From positions 1 through 64,000 of the forward strand of contig NZ_LR217737.1 in NCBI RefSeq assembly GCF_900699015.1: 64,000 nucleotides of DNA. Reading direction: 5' to 3'. The DNA is from Erwinia_E haradaeae_E (GTDB taxonomy: Bacteria; Pseudomonadota; Gammaproteobacteria; Enterobacterales; Enterobacteriaceae). How positions within the stretch are numbered: the first letter of the stretch is position 1; each line of letters opens with the position of its first letter. The translations under genes and the position numbers were made by a program. This document shows positions 1 to 10,126 of this stretch, piece after piece. The notes below the pieces were generated by a model. It ran no database searches. It saw nothing but the letters and a program-made list of their open reading frames with translations, and was not told the DNA's origin.

Positions 1-384
1 TTATAAACAGTATGTGCAATAGATTAAGAGTGTATCTTCTATCAATATAAAAGATGGATTAGTATATAAAAAATCAGATTTAACTTTTAATACTGCCTGT
101 GGATAAAATCCTTTTATTCTAAATAAATATTATAATAATTCACAGGTCATGCACAGTTAATTAAATGAACTAAAGTATTGATTAGTAAAATGAAATTCAA
201 CTTACCCACAGAAAAGATCTACTTTAATAATAATTATTATGTTTTTATCTTTAAAAGATAGTTTATTTATAGAAATTCTTTTCTATCGAAATAATTAGAA
301 TTGTAATTTTTTTTAATTTAAAATAATCTAAAAAGATCTTATAATAAAATTCAATATTGTTTGGGTACAGAGAGGTATTGTGTT
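1..384. other. oriC: oriC-like remnant next to mnmG
   Basis: Non-coding, very AT-rich stretch just upstream of mnmG, which flanks oriC in enterobacteria. It holds a perfect DnaA box TGTGGATAA at 98-106, a one-mismatch box TTACCCACA in the opposite orientation at 202-210, and weaker box-like sites (TCATGCACA at 147-155, TTATAAACA at 1-9). The segment around 137-160 resembles the CACAGTTAA region of E. coli oriC. GATC sites lie at 216-219 and 335-338, each starting a degenerate version of the E. coli 13-mer unwinding repeat. AT-rich sequence fills 220-384 between the second box and the gene, matching the E. coli order boxes, then DUE, then mnmG. Whether it still works as an origin cannot be told from the window. 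Confidence 0.6.
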
Positions 385-2304
385 ATGTTTTATACAGAGT
401 TTTTTGACATTATTGTAATCGGTGGTGGTCATGCTGGTACCGAAGCAGCTATGGCTACAGCTCGCATGGGACAAAAAACGTTACTGTTAACCCATAATAT
501 TGATACTTTAGGAGAGATGTCTTGTAATCCAGCTATCGGGGGAATTGGAAAAGGACATCTTGTTAAAGAGATAGATGCATTGGGTGGGCTAATGGCACAG
601 GCTATTGATCAAGCTGGGATTCAATTTAGAACACTGAATTTAAGTAAGGGGCCAGCTGTACATTCTACTAGAGTTCAAGCTGATCGAATTTTATATCGTC
701 AGGCAGTGCGTCATGCATTAGAAAATCAATCTAATCTGTTGATTTTACAACAAGATGTAAAAGATTTATTAATTAATAATGATCAAGTGACTGGTGTGAT
801 CACTCAAATAGGAGTGAAATTTCGTTCTAAAGCAGTTATTTTAACTGTTGGTACTTTTTTGGATGGAAAGATCCATATTGGTATGAAAACATCTATTGGA
901 GGTCGTGCTGGTAATTCATCAGCTTCTTTACTGGCAGCGCGATTACGTGAATTGCCTTTGGAGGTTGGGCGCTTGAAGACAGGAACCCCCCCTCGAATCG
1001 ATATTCGATCTATTGATTTTAGTTTGTTATTGCCTCAAGTTGGCGATAATCCACTTCGTTGCTTTTCATTTTTAGAAAATCTGCATCCTTTTCCTAGACA
1101 AGTACCGTGTTATATAACTAAAACTAATGAAAAAACACATGAAATTATTCGTGATAACCTCCATTACAGCCCAATCTACGGTGGTAAGATTGAAGGAGTT
1201 GGACCCCGTTATTGCCCTTCAATTGAAGATAAAGTGATGCGATTTTCTAATCGAAATTCACATCAAATATTTTTAGAACCAGAAGGACTAACTAGTAATG
1301 AAATTTATCCAAATGGTGTATCTACTAGCCTTCCATTTAATACACAAATACAGATGATTCGATCGATACAAGGTATGGAACAGGCACATATCACACGACC
1401 AGGATATGCTATTGAATATGATTTTTTTAATCCATCTAATTTAAACAGAACACTAGAAAGTAAGTATATTCAAGGATTATTTTTTGCTGGTCAAATTAAT
1501 GGCACTACTGGCTATGAGGAAGCTGCTTCCCAAGGTCTTTTGGCTGGTTTGAATGCCAGTCAGTTCTCACTAGGTAGGGACGGATGGATACCAAGACGTG
1601 ATCAAGCTTATCTAGGTGTTTTAGTTGATGATCTATGTACGCATGGTATTACTGAGCCCTATCGTATGTTTACTTCTCGTGCAGAATATCGTTTAATATT
1701 GCGTGAAGATAATGCTGATTTACGTTTAACTGAAATTGGTCGAAAATTAGGTTTAATTAATGATATGCGTTGGGAGAGTTTTAACAATAAACTAGAAAAC
1801 ATTGAGAAAGAGAGGCAACGCCTTCGTTCTATTAAATTACCATCTAGTCATATAGAATCTGTTATTGAGAGTACCTTGATAAAAGGAAAATTAAACAGTA
1901 ATCTTAGTTGTGAAGATTTATTAAGACGTCCTGGAATCACCTATAAAAAGCTAATGACTGTCAACGAATTTGGTCCGTTTGTAACTGATCAACAAGTAGC
2001 AGAACAGGTAGAAATTCAAATTAAATATGAAGGCTATATTATTCGACAAGAACGAGATATTTATAGACAGATTCGTTATGAATCAACTTTATTGCCTATT
2101 GATATTAATTATGAACAAATTAGTGGGCTTTCTACTGAAGCGGTTTCTAAGCTTAAAGTTTATAAACCGACATCAATTGGTGAGGCATCACGCATGCCTG
2201 GTATCACGCCAGCAACTATTTCAATATTGATTATTTTTCTAAAAAAACGAGAGCGTTTATTAGGTAAAAGTAAAGATTGTTACTCAGATAACGTATGTGC
2301 TTAA
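385..2304 (+). CDS. mnmG: tRNA uridine 5-carboxymethylaminomethyl modification enzyme MnmG (GidA)
   Basis: FAD-dependent subunit that, with MnmE, modifies U34 of tRNAs reading two-fold degenerate codons. The protein is 639 aa (E. coli 629). It begins MFYTEFFDIIVIGGGHAGTE, with the Rossmann FAD-binding GGGHAG motif, and keeps the conserved cysteines in MSCNPAIGG and in RYCPSIED, plus the C-terminal helical MnmE/tRNA-binding region. ATG 385 is chosen because it matches the family start and has AGAGAGG at 369-375. An in-frame TTG at 361 would add eight unconserved residues. rsmG (gidB), atpI and the atp operon, which normally follow, are absent here. Confidence 0.97.
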   Translation: MFYTEFFDIIVIGGGHAGTEAAMATARMGQKTLLLTHNIDTLGEMSCNPAIGGIGKGHLVKEIDALGGLMAQAIDQAGIQFRTLNLSKGPAVHSTRVQADRILYRQAVRHALENQSNLLILQQDVKDLLINNDQVTGVITQIGVKFRSKAVILTVGTFLDGKIHIGMKTSIGGRAGNSSASLLAARLRELPLEVGRLKTGTPPRIDIRSIDFSLLLPQVGDNPLRCFSFLENLHPFPRQVPCYITKTNEKTHEIIRDNLHYSPIYGGKIEGVGPRYCPSIEDKVMRFSNRNSHQIFLEPEGLTSNEIYPNGVSTSLPFNTQIQMIRSIQGMEQAHITRPGYAIEYDFFNPSNLNRTLESKYIQGLFFAGQINGTTGYEEAASQGLLAGLNASQFSLGRDGWIPRRDQAYLGVLVDDLCTHGITEPYRMFTSRAEYRLILREDNADLRLTEIGRKLGLINDMRWESFNNKLENIEKERQRLRSIKLPSSHIESVIESTLIKGKLNSNLSCEDLLRRPGITYKKLMTVNEFGPFVTDQQVAEQVEIQIKYEGYIIRQERDIYRQIRYESTLLPIDINYEQISGLSTEAVSKLKVYKPTSIGEASRMPGITPATISILIIFLKKRERLLGKSKDCYSDNVCA

Positions 2305-3948
2305 AGTTTTTCACCGATGAAATTTGTATCTCCTATATAGGTAGCAAACTGAAATATTTACTGTAAAATATAAATTTCTTTCATTTATTTGCTAGAAAAA
2401 GATTACTGTCATCCCATATAATTTTATAAGTAATGTATTAGTATAGATAAATATAACATGTTTATTATTTTAAAAAAATTTTATTTAACTTAAGTAGTAG
2501 TCTTGTATATCAGAGCTTATTTATAATTTATAAATTCTGTGATTAGTTACAATATTTTTGATATCGATCAATTTTATATCTTTTAATCTTAAAAGATTTT
2601 CAAATAATTAAGATTTCTTTACTATCTTATTAAGTAAATTAAAGTTATTATCTCTTCCTTAAGACAAGGAAGATTGATAAAAATCAATTATTGTAAATTA
2701 ATAATGGATAATTATTCATCTATTTTTTATTTTTTTAATGTTGTTATTGTAAGATATGTAAAAACTTTTTAGACGACATATAGTAATAACTATTAATTAT
2801 ATTTTATCAAAGTTTATTAAAATTTTTAAATAAAATTATATTCTTAGATTGTAAATAGTAAATTTTGATTAAATACTATAATAGTATTAAGCAAATAGTG
2901 ACTCATATTTACATTAAGAGTGGATAGCTAGTGTGCATATTTTATTATCGGATAACATTTATTTTATTTAAGTTTTCACAAATATTCTAAATTTTGAATT
3001 TTAAATTGAAGATAATTTCTTTATTTTTCTAATAAATAATTTTTATTTAGTTTTGGTCTTAATAAGATAAGAAATTTTTATTAATTCCGTTAGTATTTAA
3101 TGATTTGTTCTTTCTTTCCAGCTTAATAGCATGTTAAGTAAATTTATTGGTAAGGAAAACATTTTATATATATTCAATGATTCTATTTATTTTAAATACT
3201 AAATTTATAGACTACACTTTTTAGTATATAACTGTTTCAAAAAAATATTTTACTGTTATGTAAAGAAGATAATTATTTTAATATGAAATAAATTGTATGT
3301 ATTATTTTTATATAATGGTCTTCTAAATAGGTTAGAATAATATGAGATAATTTATAATTCATGAGGATATAATTTTTTATCTTTTTAAGATCCAATCAAA
3401 TTTTAAATGAACATATATGTTTTATAGTAAAATAATTAAGAATACGATATCGATAATATCGTATCTATCAGTTATTAATTATATTAATACACTAGATATT
3501 TAAATACAGAAAAAAAGAATATTAGATTATTTGATAACATTATTAATGTAATGAATTTTTAATAAATTAAAAAAATGAGATAAATAGTATTTATTCAGTC
3601 CTTTTTAGTATCTTATTAAATTACTATTTTTATATGATTAAATAATAATCTTAAAAATATCTATACATCTCCATTATTGATCTGTTTCTATTTTTATAGA
3701 AATTAGATTTATTTCAATTTAAATGCTATTAAAATACTTTAATCTCATAATCCTTAGATTATATCTAATCTTTAATTTAGATTTATCATATACAAAAGGA
3801 TCCATATTAATATATATAAGTATATTAATATTGCTTATCAGTATGGAATCCACTATTTATATCTTTTAAAAATGAAATTTGGATCTTCATTATCTATGAT
3901 ATCAGAATTTATTATATTATTTTTAGAATCAATACTCTCAGGTTGAGC
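2305..3948. other. AT-rich spacer with small hairpins, no gene seen
   Basis: About 1.6 kb without a supported ORF between mnmG and pyrG. In enterobacteria rsmG and atpI follow mnmG, but no recognisable remnant of either was found. Small perfect hairpins are visible: TCTTCCTT/AAGGAAGA at 2653-2673, followed directly by ATTGAT/ATCAAT at 2673-2688; ATACGATAT/ATATCGTAT at 3442-3464; and an AT-only one at 3804-3831. None has a convincing terminator U-tract. Most of the stretch reads as decayed intergenic DNA. Confidence 0.6.
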
Positions 3949-5586
3949 ATGACAAAATACTATATATTTGTAACAGGTGGGGTTGTTTCTTCTTTGGGAA
4001 AGGGTATCTTTGCTGGTTCATTAGCAGCTATTCTTGAAGCCAGAGGTTTACCAATTACTATTATAAAACTTGATCCTTATATTAATGTTGATCCAGGAAC
4101 CATGAGCCCCATTCAGCATGGTGAAGTATTTGTAACCGGTGATGGTGCAGAAACAGATCTAGATCTTGGTCATTATGAGCGATTTATTCGTACACGTATG
4201 ACTCGTCGTAATAATTTTACTGCAGGCCGTGTTTATTCAGATGTTCTCTGTAAAGAAAGACACGGTGATTATATGGGGGAAACTGTTCAAGTAATCCCTC
4301 ATATTACTAATGCCATCAAAGAAAAAATAACTATAGGTGGTGAAGGATATAATATAGTATTAGTAGAGGTTGGGGGTACTGTTGGTGACATTGAATCATT
4401 ACCATTTCTTGAGGCTATTCGACAGATGGCAGGTGATATTGGTCGTGCAAATACAATATACATCCATCTAACACTCGTTCCATATATGGTAGTAGCAGGT
4501 GAAGTGAAAACTAAGCCAACCCAGCACTCAGTTAAAGAACTATTGTCAATTGGAATTCAACCTGATGTATTGATCTGTCGTTCTAGTTATCCAGTTCCTA
4601 AAAATGAGCGGTCTAAGATTGCTTTATTTTGTAATGTACCAGAAAAAGCAGTTATTTCGCTAATAGATGTTGATTCTATCTACAAAATTCCAGGTATTTT
4701 AAAATCACAGGGGTTAGATGATTATATTTGTAAGAGATTTAATTTAAATACACCACCAGCTAATCTAGAAGATTGGGAACGGGTTGTTTATCAAGAATCT
4801 AATCCTAATCGTGCTATTAATATAGGAATGATAGGAAAATATACGATATTACCAGATGCTTATAAATCAGTTATTGAAGCTTTAAAGCATGGTGGTTTAA
4901 CTAATCGTACTACAGTTAATATAAAATTAATTGATTCGGAAGATATTGAATTTAAGGGAGTAGGTTTATTAAAAGATTTAGATGCTATTCTGATTCCTGG
5001 TGGTTTTGGCTATAGAGGCGTGGAAGGTAAGATCATAACAGCGAAATATGCTCGTGAAAATGATATTCCTTATTTAGGTATTTGCTTAGGAATGCAGGTA
5101 GCCTTAATGGAATTTGCTCGTAATGTGGCAAATATGAAAGATGCACATTCGACTGAATTTTTTCCTCAATGTCAATACCCGGTTGTAGCTCTCATTACTG
5201 AATGCTATGACGAAGAGGATTTTGTTAGTCAGGATAACGATCAAAGTGGTTTAAGTGGTATAATGCGATTAGGTAACCAGGAATGTCAACTAGCTGATTG
5301 TAGTTTAGCTCGTCAGTTGTATGGCTCTAGCATTATTATTGAGCGTCACCGACATCGCTATGAAGTCAATAAGAGATTTTTAAAAAAAATAGAATCAGCT
5401 GGGTTGCGTGTGGCAGGTTATTCTGGAGATAACAAGTTGGTTGAAATTATTGAAATACCAAGCCATTCCTGGTTTCTAGCTTGTCAATTTCATCCGGAAT
5501 TTACTTCTACCCCTCGAGACCCTCATCCATTATTTAGTGGATTTATTCATGCAGCGAGTTTGCATCAGAAAAAGATAAAAAAATAA
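3949..5586 (+). CDS. pyrG: CTP synthase
   Basis: Converts UTP to CTP using ATP and glutamine. 545 aa, as in E. coli. The N-terminal synthase domain (about 1-265) opens with the ligase signature TGGVVSSLGKG. The C-terminal class-I glutamine amidotransferase domain carries the nucleophile in GICLGMQ and the His/Glu pair in CQFHPEFTSTP. ATG 3949 matches the family N-terminus (MTKYYIFVTGG) and has AGG six bases upstream. An in-frame TTG at 3943 is less likely. eno follows after 90 bp, the standard enterobacterial pair. mazG, normally upstream, is not present. Confidence 0.97.
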   Translation: MTKYYIFVTGGVVSSLGKGIFAGSLAAILEARGLPITIIKLDPYINVDPGTMSPIQHGEVFVTGDGAETDLDLGHYERFIRTRMTRRNNFTAGRVYSDVLCKERHGDYMGETVQVIPHITNAIKEKITIGGEGYNIVLVEVGGTVGDIESLPFLEAIRQMAGDIGRANTIYIHLTLVPYMVVAGEVKTKPTQHSVKELLSIGIQPDVLICRSSYPVPKNERSKIALFCNVPEKAVISLIDVDSIYKIPGILKSQGLDDYICKRFNLNTPPANLEDWERVVYQESNPNRAINIGMIGKYTILPDAYKSVIEALKHGGLTNRTTVNIKLIDSEDIEFKGVGLLKDLDAILIPGGFGYRGVEGKIITAKYARENDIPYLGICLGMQVALMEFARNVANMKDAHSTEFFPQCQYPVVALITECYDEEDFVSQDNDQSGLSGIMRLGNQECQLADCSLARQLYGSSIIIERHRHRYEVNKRFLKKIESAGLRVAGYSGDNKLVEIIEIPSHSWFLACQFHPEFTSTPRDPHPLFSGFIHAASLHQKKIKK

Positions 5587-5630
5587 AGATACTACAATGT
5601 ATTTCAAGTATTATGTAAGTATAACACGGT

Positions 5631-5650
5631 CGAGATACTTTTCTCGTTTT
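5631..5650 (+). terminator. Small hairpin between pyrG and eno
   Basis: CGAGA/TCTCG stem with a 6-nt loop followed by TTTT, between two co-directional genes. It could be a weak terminator or attenuator that lets eno be partly uncoupled from pyrG, or chance. The stem is only 5 bp. Confidence 0.25.
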
Positions 5651-5676
5651 CATTTACTTAGTTCTGAGATAGATTA

Positions 5677-6975
5677 ATGTCCAAAATTATAAAAGTTATT
5701 AGCCGAGAAATTATTGATTCACGAGGCCATCCGACTGTTGAAGCAGAAGTGCATTTAGAAGGTGGATTCGTTGGACTTGCATCAGTTCCATCAGGAGCTT
5801 CTACTGGATCCCGAGAAGCTTTAGAATTACGGGATGGTGATGAGAAACGATTTTTAGGAAAAGGTGTTATGAAAGTAGTAGATTCTATTAATACACTGAT
5901 TTCTAAGAATATACTTGGACGTGATGCCAAAGATCAAGCACGTATTGATCAGATAATGATTGATTTGGATGGAACTAAAAATAAATCGCGCCTTGGCGCG
6001 AATGCTATTTTAGCTGTATCATTAGCTAGTGCTAAAGCTGCTTCTGCTTCAAAGGGAATGCCTCTCTATGCGCATATTGCTGAACTTACAAATAATCCAG
6101 GTAAATTCTCTATGCCTTTACCAATGATTAATATCCTTAATGGTGGCAAGCATGCTGATAATAATCTAGATATACAAGAATTTATGATTCAGCCTATTGG
6201 TGCAGCTTCTTTAAAAGAAGCAGTCCGTATGGGGTCTGAAATTTTTCATATTTTAGCACAAATACTTAAGTCTAAGGGGATACCTACTTCTGTAGGAGAT
6301 GAAGGTGGTTACGCTCCTAATCTGAAATCTACTATTGCAGCACTAGATCTTATTGCAGAGGCTGTAAAAAAAGCAGGGTATATACTAGGAAAAGACATCG
6401 CTATAGCTTTAGATTGTGCAGCATCTGAATTTTATAAAAATGGTCGATATGTACTACTTAATGACAGAAAAGTATCTTTTTCTTCAGAAGAATTCACACA
6501 TTTTTTAGAGAGCTTAACTAAGCAATATCCGATTATTTCGATTGAGGATGGTCAGGATGAATCTGATTATGAAGGTTTTTTATATCAAACTAAAATTTTA
6601 GGTGACAAGATACAGCTTGTAGGTGATGATTTATTTGTAACTAACCCTATTGTTTTTCAGAACGGTATTAATAAAGGTCTTGTTAATGCTATTTTAATTA
6701 AATTAAATCAGATTGGTTCTTTAACTGAGACCTTATCGACTATTAAAATCGCAAAAAATGCAGGATATGCGACAATTATCTCTCATCGTTCTGGTGAGAC
6801 TGAAGATGTAACGATCGCTGATTTAGCAGTTGGAACCTCTGCTGGTCAAATTAAAACGGGTTCAATGAGTCGTTCTGATCGCATTGCTAAATATAATCAA
6901 CTGATTCGTATTGAAGAGATTTTAGGACATCGTGCATTCTTCCATGGTAAAAAAGACTTTCAAGGAAAAATATGA
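5677..6975 (+). CDS. eno: Enolase
   Basis: Interconverts 2-phosphoglycerate and phosphoenolpyruvate; in E. coli it is also a scaffold component of the RNA degradosome. 432 aa, identical in length to E. coli. Visible motifs: N-terminal DSRGHPTVEAEV, the catalytic loop VGDEGGYAPN, the metal site SIEDGQDE, the catalytic lysine region ILIKLNQIGS, and SHRSGETED near the C-terminus. It lies 90 bp after pyrG and is probably co-transcribed, unless the small hairpin in the gap separates them. The downstream 250 bp to trxA is AT-rich and empty. Confidence 0.97.
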   Translation: MSKIIKVISREIIDSRGHPTVEAEVHLEGGFVGLASVPSGASTGSREALELRDGDEKRFLGKGVMKVVDSINTLISKNILGRDAKDQARIDQIMIDLDGTKNKSRLGANAILAVSLASAKAASASKGMPLYAHIAELTNNPGKFSMPLPMINILNGGKHADNNLDIQEFMIQPIGAASLKEAVRMGSEIFHILAQILKSKGIPTSVGDEGGYAPNLKSTIAALDLIAEAVKKAGYILGKDIAIALDCAASEFYKNGRYVLLNDRKVSFSSEEFTHFLESLTKQYPIISIEDGQDESDYEGFLYQTKILGDKIQLVGDDLFVTNPIVFQNGINKGLVNAILIKLNQIGSLTETLSTIKIAKNAGYATIISHRSGETEDVTIADLAVGTSAGQIKTGSMSRSDRIAKYNQLIRIEEILGHRAFFHGKKDFQGKI

Positions 6976-7228
6976 TATAATTAGTTATGATATTTAAGAA
7001 GATAATGCTCTATAACGATATTTTTTATATGTTATATTTTTGTTGGTTGATGGTTTTTGTAAGAAAGAAAAGAATTTCTTTCTAGTTTAAAGAATGATAG
7101 TTGTAGAGTTATTAAAATTTAAATATTTTCTCTATAAAATTATTAAATAAAATAATGATTGCTATATCTATATAATGTTGTGTTATTAACGTTAATTGTG
7201 ATAATCAAATGGTTTATTGGAGATACAA

Positions 7229-7558
7229 ATGAACGATAAAATTATTAATTTAACTGATAGTAGTTTTGAACAGAATGTTTTAAAATCCGAAGGATTGGTA
7301 TTAGTTGATTTTTGGGCAGAATGGTGTGGTCCATGTAAGATGTTTTCCCTTATTTTAGATGAGATTTCTATTGAATACGAAGGAAAACTAATTGTTTCAA
7401 AAATAAACATTGATACAAATCCACGTACGGCACCACAATATGGTATTCGGAGTATTCCAACTCTTCTTCTTTTTCAAGAAGGACAGGTCATTGCAACCCA
7501 AGTCGGTGCATTGTCTAAAGGGCAGCTAAGTGATTTTTTAGATGCACATTTACAGTAA
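7229..7558 (+). CDS. trxA: Thioredoxin 1 (TrxA) with Pro40 replaced
   Basis: Small dithiol reductase, 109 aa (E. coli 109). It has the thioredoxin fold with active site WCGPC, the buried Asp in LVDFWAEW and the cis-Pro in SIPTLLLF. The start at ATG 7229 (MNDKIINLTD) matches E. coli and is preceded by TTGGAG. Upstream in-frame TTG 7217 lies inside that ribosome binding site. Odd point: the helix after the active site reads CKMFSLILDEI where E. coli has CKMIAPILDEI, so the very conserved Pro40 (mature numbering) is Leu, encoded by CTT. trxA followed by rho is the enterobacterial order. Confidence 0.96.
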   Translation: MNDKIINLTDSSFEQNVLKSEGLVLVDFWAEWCGPCKMFSLILDEISIEYEGKLIVSKINIDTNPRTAPQYGIRSIPTLLLFQEGQVIATQVGALSKGQLSDFLDAHLQ

Positions 7559-7950
7559 TATATTAAGAGAGATATTGTCTTCTTAGGATTATCATGCGAT
7601 TTTTCTGTTGAAATCTAGACGATTAGAATGAAGCGTGCTATGGTAATGTTTTATAAGTTTGCATTGGTATTTTTATTAAAAATAGTCACCCTGAATTTAT
7701 AGATAGTAAGAAGTTTAAATATCATAGGGATAATTTCATGATAACTCATCTTTTGCCATCTGACGCTGAAGATTGATATGATTAGTTTTTTATTATTGCT
7801 TTTCGTTGAATAGTTATTTGTCTTTGAGCTATTATTGGTAGATTCTAAGATTAGAATCTTATCTTAATAGGTTTTAGATAAAGAATCCTGCTAGTTATTA
7901 CACAATAATTCAAGATACATCCTCAAGTTTAAAACTCAGAACCCACCATT
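7559..7950 (+). promoter_or_regulatory. Long rho leader region
   Basis: Nearly 400 bp between trxA and rho. In E. coli the equivalent leader (rhoL region) mediates Rho autoregulation by attenuation. Here a perfect 9-bp hairpin AGATTCTAA/TTAGAATCT with a 2-nt centre lies at 7840-7859, followed by an AT-rich run. No rhoL-like peptide was recognised. A regulatory role is inferred only from position and structure. Confidence 0.35.
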
Positions 7951-9210
7951 ATGAATCTTACCAACTTAAAAAATACGCTGGTTTCCGACCTGATCACTCT
8001 TGGTGAGAAGATGGGGTTGGAAAATTTAGCGCGTATGCGTAAACAGGATATTATTTTTTCTATACTTAAACAGCACGCTAAAAGCGGCGAAGATATTTTT
8101 GGGAATGGTGTTCTGGAAATACTGCAGGATGGATTTGGTTTTCTGCGCTCTAGTGACAGTTCTTACCTTGCTGGCCCAGATGATATTTATGTTTCGCCTA
8201 GTCAGATCCGGCGTTTTAACTTACGTACAGGAGACACTATTTCAGGAAAAATCCGACCTCCAAAAGAGGGAGAGCGATATTTTGCTTTGCTAAAGGTTAA
8301 CGAAGTGAACTATGATAAACCAGAAAACGCACGTAATAAAATTCTTTTTGAAAATCTAACTCCGCTACATGCTAACTCTCGATTACGAATGGAGACAGGT
8401 AACGGTTCTACTGAGGATTTGACTGCTCGTGTACTAGATTTGGCTTCTCCTATTGGACGTGGTCAACGTGGTTTAATTGTCGCGCCTCCAAAAGCTGGTA
8501 AAACAATGTTACTACAAAACATTGCACAAAGTATTGCTTTTAATCATCCTGAATGTGTTTTAATGGTTTTATTGATTGATGAGCGGCCTGAAGAGGTAAC
8601 TGAAATGCAGCGTTTAGTAAAAGGCGAGGTAATAGCGTCAACTTTTGATGAACCTGCATCACGTCATGTTCAGGTCTCTGAAATGGTTATTGAAAAGGCT
8701 AAGAGACTAGTGGAACATAAAAAAGATGTAATTATTCTTTTAGACTCTATTACTCGATTAGCCCGAGCCTATAATACTGTAGTTCCAGCTTCTGGTAAAA
8801 TCTTGACTGGTGGTGTAGATGCTAATGCATTACATCGTCCAAAGCGTTTCTTCGGTGCTGCACGTAATGTAGAGGAAGGGGGTAGTTTGACGATTATCGC
8901 TACTTCTCTGGTCGATACTGGTTCTAAGATGGATGAAGTTATCTATGAAGAGTTTAAAGGTACAGGTAACATGGAGCTACATCTAGCACGAAAAATTGCT
9001 GAAAAACGCGTATTTCCTGCTATCGATTATAATCGATCTGGTACTAGAAAAGAAGAATTGTTAACTGTATCAGAGGAGCTTCAAAAAATGTGGATATTGC
9101 GTAAAATTATTCACCCCATGGGAGAAATTGATGCGATGGAGTTTTTAATTGATAAATTATCTATGAGTAAAACAAATGATGAATTTTTTGATATGATGAA
9201 GCGTTCATAA
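7951..9210 (+). CDS. rho: Transcription termination factor Rho
   Basis: Hexameric RNA-dependent ATPase that terminates transcription. 419 aa, the same length as E. coli and extremely similar. N-terminal RNA-binding domain (about 1-130) with the RNP-like GFGFLR motif. The C-terminal RecA-type motor has Walker A APPKAGKT, the Walker B region VIILLDSITRLAR, the Q-loop area and the secondary RNA-binding R-loop around GTRKEELL. The start MNLTNLKN matches E. coli. The gene stands alone after its leader; the 1.6 kb downstream is empty. Confidence 0.98.
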   Translation: MNLTNLKNTLVSDLITLGEKMGLENLARMRKQDIIFSILKQHAKSGEDIFGNGVLEILQDGFGFLRSSDSSYLAGPDDIYVSPSQIRRFNLRTGDTISGKIRPPKEGERYFALLKVNEVNYDKPENARNKILFENLTPLHANSRLRMETGNGSTEDLTARVLDLASPIGRGQRGLIVAPPKAGKTMLLQNIAQSIAFNHPECVLMVLLIDERPEEVTEMQRLVKGEVIASTFDEPASRHVQVSEMVIEKAKRLVEHKKDVIILLDSITRLARAYNTVVPASGKILTGGVDANALHRPKRFFGAARNVEEGGSLTIIATSLVDTGSKMDEVIYEEFKGTGNMELHLARKIAEKRVFPAIDYNRSGTRKEELLTVSEELQKMWILRKIIHPMGEIDAMEFLIDKLSMSKTNDEFFDMMKRS

Positions 9211-9784
9211 ATCAAATATATAAGTTAAGGTTCTATTGTTATTCTAATATTTGAACAATGCATGTATTTATTAGAAATCGTAATATTTAGAATTACGCTA
9301 CAGGGTAGATGAATAAGATGATATCTAAAAAATATTATCAGATATTATATTTAAGTCAGTAATTTTTATACTATATATGATATGTCATTTCACATAGCTC
9401 TATAGTGCATTTATTATGCAATAATGGGAAAACTTACTATATTATTAATAATATATAATTACTCATTTGTTTTATAAGACACTAAGATTATTAGCGAGTT
9501 AATCAAGTAATCTTAAGTTAAACAATGTCAATAAGTTCATTTTGATTCTATATTAATTTCGACGATCTATATTCATAGAGCTAGATTTTATTATAACTTA
9601 ATTTAGTCCTTGTTATTTATTATGGGTAATGAATATTATTATGAGTTCTAGAAGATCCGACATTTTATTTCATGTTCTTCTAGTTTGATAGGGCTAATAA
9701 TTATACTAAAATTCGTATTATGAATCGTATAAAATATTTTTATATTCCAATGAATTACTCTAATAAATTTTTATGTTGATCTGA

Positions 9785-9811
9785 GATTGTATTTTATTAT
9801 AAAATACAATC
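9785..9811. repeat. Perfect 12-bp inverted repeat, 3-nt loop
   Basis: Left arm GATTGTATTTTA, loop TTA, right arm TAAAATACAATC, with no mismatch. It lies about 570 bp after rho and 1 kb from apaH, so it is attached to no visible gene. On the + strand a T-rich run begins about 18 bases after the right arm. It could be the terminator of a vanished gene, a structured RNA or a protein-binding palindrome. Confidence 0.55.
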
Positions 9812-10092
9812 GAATAATCATTGATCTTTTTTTATTTCATTTGAAGGAAATATGATTGGTAGAGCTAATTGTTAGTTTATTATAAAAATAAGATAATATT
9901 GTATTGGATATAATAACACAGTGATTATGATCATACTCGTTATTAGATTAGAAGAGTATATTAATCTTTGTGATATCAACATATGTGATTTCTGAGTGTT
10001 GGTCTCTTTGATGAATCATTTATTTTTTAGGAGATTACTAATTTTATCTATATGATAGCAATCATTGAATAATCATTGTAGTTTGGCATGAG

Positions 10093-10126
10093 ATCGCTTT
10101 AACAGACTTTTAATTGTCTTAGCGAT
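10093..10126. repeat. Imperfect hairpin
   Basis: Outer stem ATCGCT/AGCGAT, inner stem AGAC/GTCT, with a short asymmetric bulge. Outside it TGAGA (10089-10093) can pair with TCTCA (10132-10136). It is richer in G and C than its surroundings. Possible remnant of an RNA gene or terminator; function unknown. Confidence 0.3.
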
